Assembly: GCA_041392205.1 (NCBI GenBank)
Contig: JAWKMO010000003.1
Location: 1 to 64,000 of the forward strand
Origin: Halomarinibacterium sp041392205
Lineage (GTDB): Bacteria; Bacteroidota; Bacteroidia; Flavobacteriales; Flavobacteriaceae
DNA length: 64,000 nucleotides
Direction: 5' to 3'
Shown piece by piece: positions 9,616 to 18,040 of the stretch (position 1 is the first letter of the stretch; each line of letters opens with the position of its first letter). The notes beneath the pieces are model-generated. The model saw only the letters and a program-made list of their open reading frames with translations. It was not told the DNA's origin and did no database searches. The position numbers and the translations under genes are program-made.

Positions 9616-9906
9616 ATGTCAAACGCGTTAAAAATTAAACTTTCTATAGCAGACAGGATGTATCCCTTAACGATTCATCCCAATCAAGAAGAAGGCCTTA
9701 GAAAAGCCTCCAAGAAAATAGAAGAAATGATTAAGCGTTTTGAAAATAGCTATGCTGTAAGAGACAAACAAGATGTTTTGGCCATGTGTGCCCTTCAGTT
9801 TGCCGCTCAGGTAGAGCAAAAAAGTATTGATAAGGTGAATGATCAGCAGGATATAGAAGAAAAGCTTCAAGCTTTAAATCAGTTATTATTAGATCATTTA
9901 GCATAA
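9616..9906 (+). CDS. zapA: Cell division protein ZapA
   Basis: A 96-aa protein beginning MSNALKIKLSIADRMYPL at the ATG at 9616. The frame is open 14 codons further upstream, but that would overlap the preceding gene and add an unrelated N-terminus. The N-terminal beta hairpin (KIKLSIADRMYPLTI) followed by EEGLRKASKKIEEMIKRF and a long helix with DVLAMCALQFAAQ matches ZapA, which forms a tetramer and bundles FtsZ filaments at midcell. Its neighbours, a coiled-coil protein upstream and a 6S-like RNA and rny downstream, match the usual flavobacterial order. Confidence 0.92.
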   Translation: MSNALKIKLSIADRMYPLTIHPNQEEGLRKASKKIEEMIKRFENSYAVRDKQDVLAMCALQFAAQVEQKSIDKVNDQQDIEEKLQALNQLLLDHLA

Positions 9907-9936
9907 CGTTCTTTTAAATAAAAATACAAGGTTACT

Positions 9937-10105
9937 GCCTACATTAGTATTATTTTTTGGTAAACTCAACAGGAATTCTTTAAAAAGGGTGAGTTGAAGT
10001 TGTAAAAGCGAGCCGTCTTTGAGCGGATACTTGACCAGCTTGTTAACCCTAAACTTGTTTTTAAGGAGTTTATACAAAATCACAATTATTAATGTAGGCT
10101 TTTTT
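9937..10105 (+). ncRNA. ssrS: Candidate 6S RNA (6S-Flavo type)
   Basis: The 219-nt gap between zapA and rny holds a structured element. A 13-bp closing stem pairs 9937-9949 (GCCTACATTAGTA) with 10087-10099 (TATTAATGTAGGC), with one G-U, and a run of T follows at 10100-10105. Inside, 9963-9968 (AACTCA) pairs with 9990-9995 (TGAGTT); the rest is a large, weakly paired interior. A long closing stem around an open bubble is the 6S RNA design that traps RNA polymerase holoenzyme, and zapA is the neighbour of ssrS in proteobacteria as well. A Bacteroidota form, 6S-Flavo, is described in Rfam. I cannot run a covariance search, so the assignment rests on structure and location. Confidence 0.65.
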
Positions 10106-10125
10106 ATTATACCAAATTATCAACC

Positions 10126-11688
10126 ATGGACTATATAGTTACAATTATTGCAGCAGTTGCAGGAGTTATTATAGGCTTTATTATTTCAAAAATAATAGAG
10201 AAAAAAAGGGCTTCTCAAATGATAAAATCTGCCAAAAAAAATGCCGCTTCTTTATTAAAGGAAGCTCATACAGAAGCCGAATCTATTAAAAAAGAAAAAA
10301 TCCTTCAGGCCAAAGAAAAGTTTTTAGAACTGAAAGCGGAACACGAAAAAGTAATTTTAAGTAGAGACAAAAAAATTGCTGAAACCGAAAAAAGAATTCG
10401 AGATAAAGAATCCCAAATTTCTAACGAATTAGCTACGAATAAAAAACTAAGCTCCGAATTAGAACTGCAAAAACATGCCTACGAAGAAAAATTAAAATTC
10501 ATCGAGAAAAAAGAATCCGAACTGGACAAACTCCATCGAAATCAAATTGAACAACTAGAGGTTATCTCAAGCCTTTCTGCCGAAGAAGCTAAAAACCAAC
10601 TTATGGAAAGTTTAAAGGGAGAGGCAAAAACCAATGCGATGGCATATATCCAAAACACGCTTGAAGAAGCAAAAATGACAGCGCAACAGGAAGCCAAAAA
10701 AGTCATTATTAATACCATTCAGCGAATAGGTACAGAAGAAGCTATTGAAAACTGCGTCTCTGTATTTAACCTAGAAGGGGACGATGTTAAGGGACGAATT
10801 ATTGGACGCGAAGGTCGAAACATTAGAGCCATTGAAGCTGCTACAGGGGTCGAAATTATTGTTGATGATACTCCCGAAGCGATTATTCTTTCTTGTTTCG
10901 ATTCGGTACGTAGAGAAATTGCCCGCTTATCGTTGCATAAACTAGTGACCGATGGACGTATTCACCCCGCAAGAATTGAAGAGGTGGTAAAGAAAACCAC
11001 CAAACAAATTGAGGAAGAAATTATTGAGGTTGGAAAACGCACCGTTATAGACCTTGGAATTCACGGATTACATCCCGAATTAATTAAAGCCGTAGGTAGA
11101 ATGAAATACCGCTCCTCGTATGGGCAAAATTTATTGCATCATTCTCGGGAAGTCGCCAGACTTTGTGGGGTGATGGCTTCCGAATTAGGATTAAATGCAA
11201 AATTGGCAAAACGCGCAGGATTACTGCATGATATTGGAAAAGTTCCCGAAGCAGAAACCGAAACTCCGCATGCCATCCTTGGAATGCAATGGGCCGAAAA
11301 ATATGGTGAAAAACCGGAAGTTTGTAACGCCATTGGGGCTCACCATGATGAAATTGAAATGACCGATTTACTTTCGCCTATTGTACAAGTGTGTGACGCT
11401 ATTAGTGGGGCACGCCCAGGGGCTAGAAGACAGGTACTGGATTCCTATATTCAAAGACTTAAAGACTTAGAAGATATTGCCTTTGGCTTTGGAGGGGTAC
11501 AAAAAGCGTATGCCATACAAGCGGGCAGGGAACTACGTGTGATGGTAGAAAGTGAAAAAGTAAGCGATGATAAAGCGGCACAACTTTCCTTCGAAATTTC
11601 GCAAAAAATCCAAACGGATATGACCTATCCCGGACAAGTAAAAGTAACGGTTATTAGAGAAACTCGATCTGTAAATATTGCCAAATAG
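10126..11688 (+). CDS. rny: Ribonuclease Y
   Basis: A 520-aa endoribonuclease that initiates mRNA decay. The N-terminus is one membrane helix (IVTIIAAVAGVIIGFIISKII), followed by a long charged coiled coil (about 25-200), a KH RNA-binding domain (about 220-260, GRIIGREGRNIRAIEAATG) and an HD hydrolase domain with LLHHSREVARLCG and AGLLHDIGKVPE. Length and domain order are those of full RNase Y. It starts at the ATG at 10126, 20 nt after the U-run of the 6S candidate, so it either reads through from the zapA promoter or uses its own. A terminator follows at 11712-11731. Confidence 0.97.
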   Translation: MDYIVTIIAAVAGVIIGFIISKIIEKKRASQMIKSAKKNAASLLKEAHTEAESIKKEKILQAKEKFLELKAEHEKVILSRDKKIAETEKRIRDKESQISNELATNKKLSSELELQKHAYEEKLKFIEKKESELDKLHRNQIEQLEVISSLSAEEAKNQLMESLKGEAKTNAMAYIQNTLEEAKMTAQQEAKKVIINTIQRIGTEEAIENCVSVFNLEGDDVKGRIIGREGRNIRAIEAATGVEIIVDDTPEAIILSCFDSVRREIARLSLHKLVTDGRIHPARIEEVVKKTTKQIEEEIIEVGKRTVIDLGIHGLHPELIKAVGRMKYRSSYGQNLLHHSREVARLCGVMASELGLNAKLAKRAGLLHDIGKVPEAETETPHAILGMQWAEKYGEKPEVCNAIGAHHDEIEMTDLLSPIVQVCDAISGARPGARRQVLDSYIQRLKDLEDIAFGFGGVQKAYAIQAGRELRVMVESEKVSDDKAAQLSFEISQKIQTDMTYPGQVKVTVIRETRSVNIAK

Positions 11689-11711
11689 GGGATCTCTTTT
11701 TTTATAAAGTT

Positions 11712-11731
11712 AAGGCTCCCTGTGGAGCCTT
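11712..11731. terminator. Terminator between rny and xerD
   Basis: An 8-bp stem AAGGCTCC/GGAGCCTT with loop CTGT, T-rich after it on the plus strand (TTTTTATTTT) and A/T-rich on the other side. It lies between convergent rny and xerD and can serve both. Confidence 0.85.
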
Positions 11732-11732
11732 T

Positions 11733-12629
11733 TTATTTTCTAGGGTGGTATTGCTCCATTACCTTTATTAAATGCGATTTGTCTATATGGGTGTAAATCT
11801 CGGTAGTAGTAATACTTACATGACCTAGCATTTGTTGAATGGCACGTAAATCGGCACCGTTTTTTAAAAGATGGGTTGCAAACGAATGACGAAAGGTATG
11901 CGGACTTACGGTTTTATGGATTCCTGCTTTTTCGGTTAGATCTTTAATAATAGTAAAAACCATAGCGCGTGTGAGTGGTTTTCCTCTTCGGTTTAGGAAA
12001 ACGGTATCCTTCGCCTTTTCAGAAATAGTTTGGTGAACTCTAATTTCTTTCAAATAGATGTTTATGTACTTAATGGTTGCATCGGCAATAGGAACAAAAC
12101 GCTCCTTATCGCCTTTCCCGGTTACTTTGATAAACCCTTCTTCAAAAAATAAATCGGATATTTTAAGTGAAATAGCTTCCGATACTCGCAAACCACAACC
12201 GTATAGTGTTTCCAATAGCGCCCTGTTACGTTCTCCCTGCGGTGTGCTTAAATCAATTTTATGTATAATAGCGTCTATTTCTTCTTCGGAAAGAGTATCG
12301 GGCAATTTTCGCCCGGTTTTGGGGCTTTCAATCAATTCCAACGGATTGGTTTTTCTATATTCTTCAAAAATTAGGTAATTAAAAAAACCACGAAGGCCAG
12401 ATATAATTCTACTTTGCGAACGAGGATTTACCTCCTTAGCTAATTGATAAATAAACTCTTGAAGGGTTTTTTCTGAAATAACGATAGGGGAAACCTCAAT
12501 TTTGTGAGTCTCTAACCATTTCATGAGTTTTTTTAAATCTAAAAGATAATTTGAAATAGAGTTATGAGAAAGCCCTCTCTCAATATGAAGATAGTTTTGG
12601 TAGTCCTTAAGGGCTTGGTTCCATGTCAC
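11733..12629 (-). CDS. xerD: Site-specific tyrosine recombinase XerD
   Basis: A 298-aa tyrosine recombinase that resolves chromosome dimers at dif. The N-terminal SAM-like core-binding domain spans about 1-90 (YLHIERGLSHNSISNYLLDL). The catalytic domain carries R148 (GCGLRVSE), K172 (GKGDKER), H244 and R247 (SPHTFRHSF), H270 (LGHVSITTT) and Y279 (IYTHI), a complete catalytic set. The start is a GTG at 12629; no in-frame ATG is available nearby and the homologous N-terminus begins at this point. It is a housekeeping Xer protein by length and motifs: no phage or integron genes are adjacent. The XerC/XerD distinction is by general similarity only. Confidence 0.92.
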   Translation of the reverse strand: MTWNQALKDYQNYLHIERGLSHNSISNYLLDLKKLMKWLETHKIEVSPIVISEKTLQEFIYQLAKEVNPRSQSRIISGLRGFFNYLIFEEYRKTNPLELIESPKTGRKLPDTLSEEEIDAIIHKIDLSTPQGERNRALLETLYGCGLRVSEAISLKISDLFFEEGFIKVTGKGDKERFVPIADATIKYINIYLKEIRVHQTISEKAKDTVFLNRRGKPLTRAMVFTIIKDLTEKAGIHKTVSPHTFRHSFATHLLKNGADLRAIQQMLGHVSITTTEIYTHIDKSHLIKVMEQYHPRK

Positions 12630-12713
12630 TATAAAAAACTTAAATTCTTCTGAAAAAATATGCTAGTTACAAATTTCGTTATAATTTCGCACAAATAACA
12701 AATAATTAATAAT

Positions 12714-13271
12714 ATGAAAAAAGTATTGATTTTAGTAGTAATAACACTTACCACAACCACTTTCTTCGCTCAAGGAGTGGATTTAGGTTTAAAAGCTGGG
12801 GTGAACTTTGCCAATTTAACAGATGCTTCTAATCTTGAAGGAAGAACAGGTTTCGTATTTGGTGCTTTTGCCGGTGGAAAATTTGGAGATAAATTAGGAA
12901 TACAGGGAGATTTACTCTACTCACAACAAGGAGCAGAGTTTGATGGGGATAAGATTGACCTTAATTATGTAAACGTACCAGTAGTACTAAAATATTTTTT
13001 AACCGATCAAATTCATATTCATGCAGGACCTCAGTTTGGTTTTGTTGTGGATGACAATATCGCTAATGTTTTTAACGACATCGCAGAGTCAGAAAGTTTT
13101 GACCTCTCTGGAATTGTGGGTATTGGTGTTGATTTGCCTATGGGAATTAGACTAGATGGTCGATACAACTTTGGACTAAGTGATGTTATTTCATCAAACG
13201 ATACAACTACTGTAGAAAGTGGTGGAAAGAACAGTGTCATCACTTTATCTGTAGGATATTCTTTTCTTTAA
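12714..13271 (+). CDS. PorT-family outer-membrane beta-barrel protein
   Basis: A 185-aa exported protein with signal peptide MKKVLILVVITLTTTTFFAQ. The mature part alternates short beta strands and Gly/Asn turns (GLKAGVNFANL, GFVFGAFAGGKFGDKLGIQGDLLYSQQG) and ends in an aromatic strand (ITLSVGYSFL), the layout of an 8-stranded outer-membrane barrel of the PorT-like family. A real PorT takes part in T9SS, but this short protein is only fold-related and I infer no secretion role. A strong terminator follows. The next gene encodes another small barrel in the same direction, probably transcribed separately. Confidence 0.87.
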   Translation: MKKVLILVVITLTTTTFFAQGVDLGLKAGVNFANLTDASNLEGRTGFVFGAFAGGKFGDKLGIQGDLLYSQQGAEFDGDKIDLNYVNVPVVLKYFLTDQIHIHAGPQFGFVVDDNIANVFNDIAESESFDLSGIVGIGVDLPMGIRLDGRYNFGLSDVISSNDTTTVESGGKNSVITLSVGYSFL

Positions 13272-13292
13272 TTTAGAATTAATATAAATTTT

Positions 13293-13325
13293 AAAAAGGC
13301 AACTTTTATAAAGTTGCCTTTTTTA
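13293..13325 (+). terminator. Terminator after the PorT-like gene
   Basis: A perfect stem: AAAAAGGCAACTTT (13293-13306) pairs with AAAGTTGCCTTTTT (13312-13325), leaving a 5-nt TATAA loop and T-rich sequence after. It separates the two outer-membrane barrel genes. Confidence 0.88.
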
Positions 13326-13435
13326 TTGGATATCAAATTGTTAACAACTTTGTTAAAAAATAGGGCAAATGCCTCATGTATAAGGTATTCATTTATTTTA
13401 TAGCTTTACTTCATATTAATCAAACTATTTTAATT

Positions 13436-13969
13436 ATGAAAAAACTTTTATTATTTGCTGCTATTGCAGTGTTTGGAATGACAACTTCTTTTGCTCAAGA
13501 TGGCGATGGAGGTGGAGCTACCGATGAGGGCTCATTTATGATTAACATTAACACAGGCTTCGGGGAAGTAGGTGGAACTGGTTTTTATTTAACTTCTCAA
13601 GATGGAAATACTTCTTGGAATGCAGGTGCCGATGTGGGATACTTCATTATGGATGATTTAGCCATTCGTGCTGGACTTGGTTATGGAGACTCAGGTTTTG
13701 ATGGGGCTGGAGCTTCTATGTTTTCTTATAAGATTGGAGCCAAATATTATGTAATTGGAACTATCCCTGTTGGGGTTGATTACTCTGGTTCTAGCATTAA
13801 AGATTTTGATGAAAACCCTTCCTATGTTGGATTACAAGCAGCTTATGCTTGGTTTATTGCTGATAACGTAAGTATTGAGCCAGGTTTAAGATATAACCTA
13901 TCTATGAATGATGATTTCTATGATAGCACTTTTAATTTTAATATTGGATTTGCATTATTCTTAAATTAA
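13436..13969 (+). CDS. Small outer-membrane beta-barrel protein
   Basis: A 177-aa exported protein. The start is the ATG at 13436, which opens a clean signal peptide MKKLLLFAAIAVFGMTTSFAQ; a start 20 codons upstream (13376) would put a hydrophobic stretch in front of it. After a Gly/Asp-rich linker (DGDGGGATDEG) the protein has amphipathic beta strands with aromatic ends (GFYLTSQDGNTSWNAGADVGYFIM) and a terminal strand FNFNIGFALFLN, like an 8-stranded OmpW/OmpA-type barrel. No ligand or function can be inferred. A terminator shared with the convergent symporter gene follows. Confidence 0.83.
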   Translation: MKKLLLFAAIAVFGMTTSFAQDGDGGGATDEGSFMININTGFGEVGGTGFYLTSQDGNTSWNAGADVGYFIMDDLAIRAGLGYGDSGFDGAGASMFSYKIGAKYYVIGTIPVGVDYSGSSIKDFDENPSYVGLQAAYAWFIADNVSIEPGLRYNLSMNDDFYDSTFNFNIGFALFLN

Positions 13970-13988
13970 AAAATAAGCATCCCATTTT

Positions 13989-14020
13989 AAAAAGCGGAAG
14001 TATTCAACTTCCGCTTTTTT
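13989..14020. terminator. Bidirectional terminator
   Basis: AAAAGCGGAAGT and ACTTCCGCTTTT form a 12-bp stem with a 5-nt ATTCA loop, A-rich on the left and T-rich on the right. It lies between the convergent barrel gene and the symporter gene, whose stop begins inside its T-tract. Confidence 0.88.
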
Positions 14021-15767
14021 ATTTTCGTTTCCAAAGTTTAAAAATAACGATTGCAGATATTACGGCTATTATAGATAAAATGATAGCTCCCACAAAGTTT
14101 CCATAAATCAAATATCCAGTAGCAAATAGAGAAGTATAAACAAAAACAATCCCAAGTAGCATAGAAGCCAAATCTATGGTAAAATGATCGTGGGTTTCTT
14201 TTAAAACATAAGCGTCTGAGGCTTTCTTTTTAAAAGCATTCCAACCCATTCCATAGGGAGTCACTTTATTGTAAAAGTTCACTAACGTACTCATATTAGT
14301 AGGTTGGGTAAGAAGTGTTACGAGAATCCAAGAAAGGGTAGTGATAAGTACCCCTAAAACAAGTTTTTCGTGATCTTCTAGTCCAAAATCAACTATCTGG
14401 AAAAGTATGGCCAGTACAAAAGAAACCACCATTCCTGTGATTTCGCTGTAGGCATTTACTCGCCACCAAAACCAGCGAAGAATAAATATTAATCCGGTTC
14501 CGGCACCTATTTGTAAAAGGATATTGAACGTATCCAATGCGCTTTCAAACTGAAGCGCTAGCAGAGCTGCAAAAATCATTAAAAGCACGGTAGAGAGTCG
14601 ACCCACTTTCACCAACTCCTTTTCCGAAGCCTCTTTTTTTATAAAGCGTTTGTAAAAATCTAACGATATATAGGAAGAACCCCAATTTAAATGCGTAGAA
14701 ATAGTACTCATAAAGGCGGCAATAAGCGAAGTAACTACTAACCCTAATAAACCAGAAGGCAAATGGGTTAGCATGGCAGAATACCCCAAATCATGGCCTG
14801 CTTTGGCATTTGGGAATGCTGTCGAAATATCGGATAAATTGGGATATAATACCAAGGAAGCTAACGCAATTAAAATCCAAGGCCAAGGTCTTATGGCGTA
14901 ATGTGCAATGTTGAAAAGTAGGGTAGCGCCTATGGCGTTTTTTTCATCTTTAGCCGATAGCATTCGTTGGGCAATATAACCGCCGCCACCAGGTTCGGCA
15001 CCGGGATACCAGACGCTCCACCATTGTACCGCAATGGGAATTAAAAGCAAAGTCCACAACGCTTTTGAGTCACTGAAATCGGGAAGAAAATTCAGTTTAT
15101 CGGCTACATTTTCATGGGTTAAAAGTGTGTCCAAACCCCCAATTTCGGGCATTTGTACAATATACCAAGCGGCCCAAATTGAACCCACCATAGCGATGAT
15201 AAACTGGAGGAAATCTGTAAAAATAACGCCTCTAAGTCCCCCAATAGAGCTGTAAATAACCGTAATCACCGAGGCATACACTACCGATTCCCATGGTTCC
15301 AAATTAAATAGTATTCCGCCAATTTTTATGGCTGCCAAGCATACGGTCGCCATAATCATCACATTGAAAAAAACACCTAAATACAAAGCTCTAAATCCGC
15401 GTAAAAAAGCGGCTTCTTTTCCACTGTAGCGCAATTCATAAAACTCTAAATCGGTGAGTACTTCAGAGCGGCGCCAAAGTTTTGCATACACAAATACGGT
15501 AAGCATTCCCGTCAACAAAAATGCCCACCAAACCCAGTTTCCAGAGATGCCATTTTGTCGAACAATATCTGTAACCAAGTTAGGGGTATCTGCGGAAAAG
15601 GTAGTCGCTACCATCGATATTCCGAGTAACCACCAAGGCATATTCTTTCCCGAAAGAAAAAATTCTTGGGTGTTTTTTCCCGACTTTTTGCTTACAACAA
15701 TACCAATAATGAGAAAAACAACAAAAAAGGAAAAGATAAGGATCCAATCAATTGTGCTTAATACCAT
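14019..15767 (-). CDS. Sodium:solute symporter family transporter
   Basis: A 582-aa polytopic inner-membrane protein of the SSS (LeuT-fold) family. The N-terminal part has FFLSGKNMPWWLLGISMVATTFSADTPN, a conserved SSS segment, and IYSSIGGLRGVIFTDFLQFIIAMVGS, the family signature; about 14 helices are predicted by eye. SSS proteins import sugars, amino acids or other solutes with Na+. The substrate cannot be read from sequence; the AQRMLSAKDEKNA loop is typical of the sugar/unknown branch in Bacteroidota. It is last in a three-gene operon with an OmpA-like protein and an HhH protein (3-nt gap to the latter). Confidence 0.92.
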   Translation of the reverse strand: MVLSTIDWILIFSFFVVFLIIGIVVSKKSGKNTQEFFLSGKNMPWWLLGISMVATTFSADTPNLVTDIVRQNGISGNWVWWAFLLTGMLTVFVYAKLWRRSEVLTDLEFYELRYSGKEAAFLRGFRALYLGVFFNVMIMATVCLAAIKIGGILFNLEPWESVVYASVITVIYSSIGGLRGVIFTDFLQFIIAMVGSIWAAWYIVQMPEIGGLDTLLTHENVADKLNFLPDFSDSKALWTLLLIPIAVQWWSVWYPGAEPGGGGYIAQRMLSAKDEKNAIGATLLFNIAHYAIRPWPWILIALASLVLYPNLSDISTAFPNAKAGHDLGYSAMLTHLPSGLLGLVVTSLIAAFMSTISTHLNWGSSYISLDFYKRFIKKEASEKELVKVGRLSTVLLMIFAALLALQFESALDTFNILLQIGAGTGLIFILRWFWWRVNAYSEITGMVVSFVLAILFQIVDFGLEDHEKLVLGVLITTLSWILVTLLTQPTNMSTLVNFYNKVTPYGMGWNAFKKKASDAYVLKETHDHFTIDLASMLLGIVFVYTSLFATGYLIYGNFVGAIILSIIAVISAIVIFKLWKRK

Positions 15768-15770
15768 ATT

Positions 15771-16376
15771 TTAATGAATTTTTAGTGATTGGGCTTGAGC
15801 GATCCAGTTATCACGTTCAATTCTTCCAGGGAAAAAGTCGATCAACTCGGTAAGCACTCTTATATCTTCGTCTTTAAATCGGCTTATTTGATCGTAGTTA
15901 TAAATACCAATTTCATTAAGTCGCTGTTCAATGTATGGCCCTATTCCGTTAATTTGGGTTAGGTCGTCTTTATTTTCCTTAGAGCCATATCCAAAGTTTT
16001 CAAAATTGAGTTCAGGTTTGTTTTTGGTATACGTTATGTAGCTTGTTCTTGCTTTTGCTACAATATCTTCAGCCGATTTTGCAAAAGATTCTTCCTTATT
16101 TTGATTGATCGTTTCTTGTTGTGTCTGTTTCACAACCTCTACTATTTTAGGTTTAATTTCGGTAAAAATAGTTTCGATATCTGAAATATTAGAAGCACTT
16201 AATTTGCTGATTTTATTAAGATTAGACTGTCTTTTAATTTTCTTAATTATTTTGGTGTATTTGGAACGCTGTAAAGACCAAGCCGCAAAGTATCCAATAC
16301 AAAAGGTACTAAACATTAAAATGAAAACACCCGTTAAATCGGGTAGCTGATTAATAAATTCGGTAAAAGCGTTCAT
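15771..16376 (-). CDS. Membrane-anchored protein with helix-hairpin-helix domain
   Basis: A 201-aa protein with an N-terminal membrane helix (about 14-33, LTGVFILMFSTFCIGYFAAWSL), a basic stretch (RSKYTKIIKKIKRQ), a charged linker, and a C-terminal domain (about 138-201: DLTQINGIGPYIEQRLNEIGIYNYDQI...) matching the helix-hairpin-helix fold seen next to polymerase and nuclease domains. HhH modules usually contact DNA backbones, but here the protein is membrane-tethered with the domain probably cytoplasmic. It overlaps the OmpA-like gene by 1 nt (TAATG). Its role with OmpA and a Na+ symporter is unknown. Confidence 0.83.
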   Translation of the reverse strand: MNAFTEFINQLPDLTGVFILMFSTFCIGYFAAWSLQRSKYTKIIKKIKRQSNLNKISKLSASNISDIETIFTEIKPKIVEVVKQTQQETINQNKEESFAKSAEDIVAKARTSYITYTKNKPELNFENFGYGSKENKDDLTQINGIGPYIEQRLNEIGIYNYDQISRFKDEDIRVLTELIDFFPGRIERDNWIAQAQSLKIH

Positions 16377-17353
16377 TAATTGGTTCTGTATTTTACTTCA
16401 ATTCTTCGATTTAAAAATTGTCCTTCCGTAGTATTATTATTGGCAATAGCCTTTGCCTCTCCTTCAGAGAGTGCAACTACTCTTTCTTTGTCTAAGCCTC
16501 CCTTTGAAACAAGATACCAACGAACTTGCCTTGCATATTTTAACGCAAGAACATAATTGTCGTTTGCGTTTCCTATATTATCGGTATGGCCTATAATTTC
16601 AATTCTAACGTTGGGGTTGTTTGTTAAAATATCTTTTGCCTCTTCCAAAAGTGATTTTAATACCTCATCTACAAAAATATCATTATTTACCAATTTTGGA
16701 TAAATTGTTTTGTCTTCCGGTAATTTATATTTTAAAGAGGTAAGTCTCAAGGTATCCAAAGGACCAAAAGTAAACGATATCCCATAGGGAAAATCTCCTT
16801 TTTCAGTAAATTCAAAATCCTTAATCATCGATTTTACAGCTACTTTTTCACGACCAATACCTACAGTTTCCAAAATTTCTCTAATTTTATTTCCTCTTCT
16901 AATCCCTAAATTGGGATTTTTATTTTTTTCAGAAGCAGCATACAAAGCAATAATTTGCACTTCTTCTTTGGGATGTTCCACAAGATAGGTGTTAATTTTG
17001 TATTTGAAATCTATAATTTCTGTAGGAATCATAACCGAAGCGGTATCTTTAAAAATTGTAATTCCTTTGGGAAGTAAAAAAATGACATCTCCCTTTGCAT
17101 TGGTTGCACGAAGCCCCATATTTAAAGGTTCTTCTTGAAAAGGATTTTGTATATTTTCCGAAAGATTTAAAGTGTCCTTCAAAATAGAATCTATCGAATC
17201 TAAAGTATCTAAAGGCAATTCGACCTCGGGAGTAATAGGTGTGATTTTGCTTATTGTATTGTCTTGTTTTAAAGGATTGAGCCAAGAATACAGCCATAAA
17301 CCAAAGAATGACCATATAAGAAAAACTAAAAACGCAATAAGAAAGTTTTTCAT
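16376..17353 (-). CDS. OmpA-family protein with N-terminal membrane anchor
   Basis: A 325-aa protein with one N-terminal membrane helix (MKNFLIAFLVFLIWSFFGLWLYSWL) and no cleavage motif, so it is probably inner-membrane anchored with the rest in the periplasm. The C-terminal 115 residues are OmpA-like: VRIEIIGHTDNIGNANDN, then ALKYARQVRWYLVSKG, and NRRIEVKYR, the peptidoglycan-binding fold. A second related region lies upstream (about 120-175, HPKEEVQIIALYAASEK ... IREILETVGI), suggesting a duplicated or degenerate OmpA-like unit. It heads the operon with the HhH protein (1-nt overlap) and the symporter. Confidence 0.87.
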   Translation of the reverse strand: MKNFLIAFLVFLIWSFFGLWLYSWLNPLKQDNTISKITPITPEVELPLDTLDSIDSILKDTLNLSENIQNPFQEEPLNMGLRATNAKGDVIFLLPKGITIFKDTASVMIPTEIIDFKYKINTYLVEHPKEEVQIIALYAASEKNKNPNLGIRRGNKIREILETVGIGREKVAVKSMIKDFEFTEKGDFPYGISFTFGPLDTLRLTSLKYKLPEDKTIYPKLVNNDIFVDEVLKSLLEEAKDILTNNPNVRIEIIGHTDNIGNANDNYVLALKYARQVRWYLVSKGGLDKERVVALSEGEAKAIANNNTTEGQFLNRRIEVKYRTN

Positions 17354-17489
17354 TTACCGGTTTAGGCTGTTAAAATTATTGTTTCGTGGGGTTGTAACAA
17401 CAATAACAAAGTTACAAAATTATGGAGCTTGTAGGAATATCCAACGGTCATTATTTTAACCTAATCGTATTAATTTTAATCAAAGTGAA

Positions 17490-17999
17490 ATGCAAAACCA
17501 TAATTTTTTAGACGATTTTAAAAAAAATGCTGTATTTAGAATCGACGAAAGTACTCGAATGATTGAAAAAAGCTTGCTTGAAATTACGTTCGACGAACTT
17601 TGGCAAAAACCTAATGAATCTCTTAACAGTATTGGAAACTTACTGCTTCACCTCTGTGGAAATATGACTCAGTATGTGGTTTCTTCCCTTGGAAACCTGC
17701 CCGATTATAGAAATCGCGAAGAAGAATTTACCATTACAGGTGGGTTTTCAAAAAAAGCGTTGCTTCAAAAATTGCAAACAACCCTAGAAATGGTAAAAAA
17801 AACCATACAAGAAACCTCCGAAGAGCAATTTGCAAAGGAACGAAGTGTTCAAGGTTTTACCTTATCGGGTACCGGCATTGTTTTGCACGTGGTGGAGCAT
17901 TATTCATATCATACGGGACAAATTGCTTTTTGGGTAAAGCTTTTAAAAAATAAAGACTTAGGATTTTATGAAAATATAGATTTAAATAGTAAAAATTAA
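17490..17999 (+). CDS. DinB family protein
   Basis: A 169-aa four-helix-bundle protein of the DinB/YfiT-like superfamily. The metal-binding histidines are all present: H54 (LLHLCGN), H137 and H141 (VVEHYSYHTGQI). Family members bind a divalent metal and some are thiol S-transferases (bacillithiol-dependent); the reaction of this one is unknown. It is monocistronic, followed by a terminator, and divergent from the OmpA-like operon. The 136-bp gap upstream contains no obvious promoter pair. Confidence 0.85.
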   Translation: MQNHNFLDDFKKNAVFRIDESTRMIEKSLLEITFDELWQKPNESLNSIGNLLLHLCGNMTQYVVSSLGNLPDYRNREEEFTITGGFSKKALLQKLQTTLEMVKKTIQETSEEQFAKERSVQGFTLSGTGIVLHVVEHYSYHTGQIAFWVKLLKNKDLGFYENIDLNSKN

Positions 18000-18002
18000 A
18001 AA

Positions 18003-18022
18003 AAAGAGCCCGAAGGCTCTTT
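18003..18022. terminator. Terminator between DinB gene and membrane protein gene
   Basis: AAAGAGCC(CGAA)GGCTCTTT, an 8-bp stem with a stable CGAA tetraloop, flanked by A and T runs. It can serve both convergent genes. Confidence 0.85.
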
Positions 18023-18040
18023 AGTATATCAACTTGAAAT

